A stretch of DNA of 64,000 nt from Rikenellaceae bacterium (lineage in GTDB: Bacteria > Bacteroidota > Bacteroidia > Bacteroidales > Rikenellaceae): NCBI GenBank assembly GCA_015059715.1, contig SUZV01000006.1, positions 1 to 64,000 of the forward strand, in the 5' to 3' direction. Shown here in pieces: positions 63,949 to 64,000 of the stretch (within the stretch, counting starts at the first letter, position 1; each line of letters starts with the position of its first letter). A program made the position numbers and the translations under genes. Below the pieces are notes generated by a model. That model was not told the DNA's origin and ran no database searches. It saw nothing but the letters and a program-made list of their open reading frames with translations.

Positions 63949-64000
63949 AGTCGTGTTAAGATGTTTAATCAATTTGAAGTAGGTCTATAAATTAGGCTAA

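Overview
The window reads as chromosomal DNA of a gut-type member of the Bacteroidales (phylum Bacteroidota). The main clue is the promoter grammar: many genes are preceded by a TAnnTTTG -7 element (TACCTTTG, TATCTTTG, TATATTTG), several with a TTG/TTTG element about 19-20 bases upstream, and Shine-Dalgarno sequences are mostly absent. The gene content agrees: a FeoA-FeoB fusion, a DUF4251 protein, a Bacteroidetes histone H1-like protein, many lipoproteins, a BspA-type leucine-rich repeat lipoprotein, a TonB-dependent thiamine receptor with PnuT, and a choloylglycine-hydrolase-family enzyme. Rikenellaceae/Alistipes-like is my guess for the family; the genus is not certain.

Layout. 1-2.4 kb: the edge of a leftward gene, a dicarboxylate-type symporter and a DUF4251 lipoprotein/exported protein. 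2.4-8.4 kb: a compact leftward five-gene operon (CvfB-like RNA-binding protein, methyltransferase, omega-amidase, TauE/SafE permease, UvrA). 8.7-14 kb: histone-like protein, feoAB with a short Cys-rich FeoB-associated membrane protein not on the ORF track, the c-di-AMP synthase CdaA, a Skp/OmpH-like lipoprotein and ruvA. 14.1-16.5 kb: two FKBP-type lipoproteins, the second with a Tyr/Asn/Gly-rich insertion. 16.6-21.9 kb: DUF819 permease, SBF (bile acid:Na+ type) transporter, acyltransferase and a BamA/TamA-like barrel. 22-31.5 kb: housekeeping genes (dus, pheT, DJ-1, aroB, mdh, a NifX-like protein, tRNA-Leu(CAA), uvrC). 31.8-39.1 kb: ECF sigma factor with a 49-codon ORF behind it, a choloylglycine-hydrolase-family enzyme, an M16 protease, acyl-ACP thioesterase and a glycosyltransferase. 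39.2-52.8 kb: all the purine genes from PRPP to IMP plus adenylosuccinate lyase, on the minus strand as purE-L-C-F-M-N-H, a repeat array, then purD-folD-purB. 53.2-57 kb: a thiamine uptake operon (TonB receptor and PnuT) under a THI-box leader. 57-64 kb: BspA-like LRR lipoprotein, rpe, ABC-F ATPase, rlmB, ispE, a zinc-ribbon membrane protein, a small conserved protein and a frameshifted small lipoprotein at the edge.

The most interesting signals are non-coding. (1) The TPP riboswitch ahead of the thiamine receptor appears split: GGGGTGC sits right behind the promoter and GGCTGAGA about 700 nt downstream, with a 91-bp tandem repeat array (six full copies and one partial) filling what would be the P3 arm. 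(2) A compact rod-like RNA with its own promoter and terminator lies immediately upstream of purE and is a 6S-RNA-like candidate. (3) Between purH and purD is a tandem array of about 130-bp units, each a long imperfect hairpin; the diverged last copy keeps the pairing by compensatory changes. (4) Several gene ends share near-identical terminator stems (GGGTGACTA/TAGTCACCC). No transposase, prophage, rRNA operon or CRISPR array was seen.
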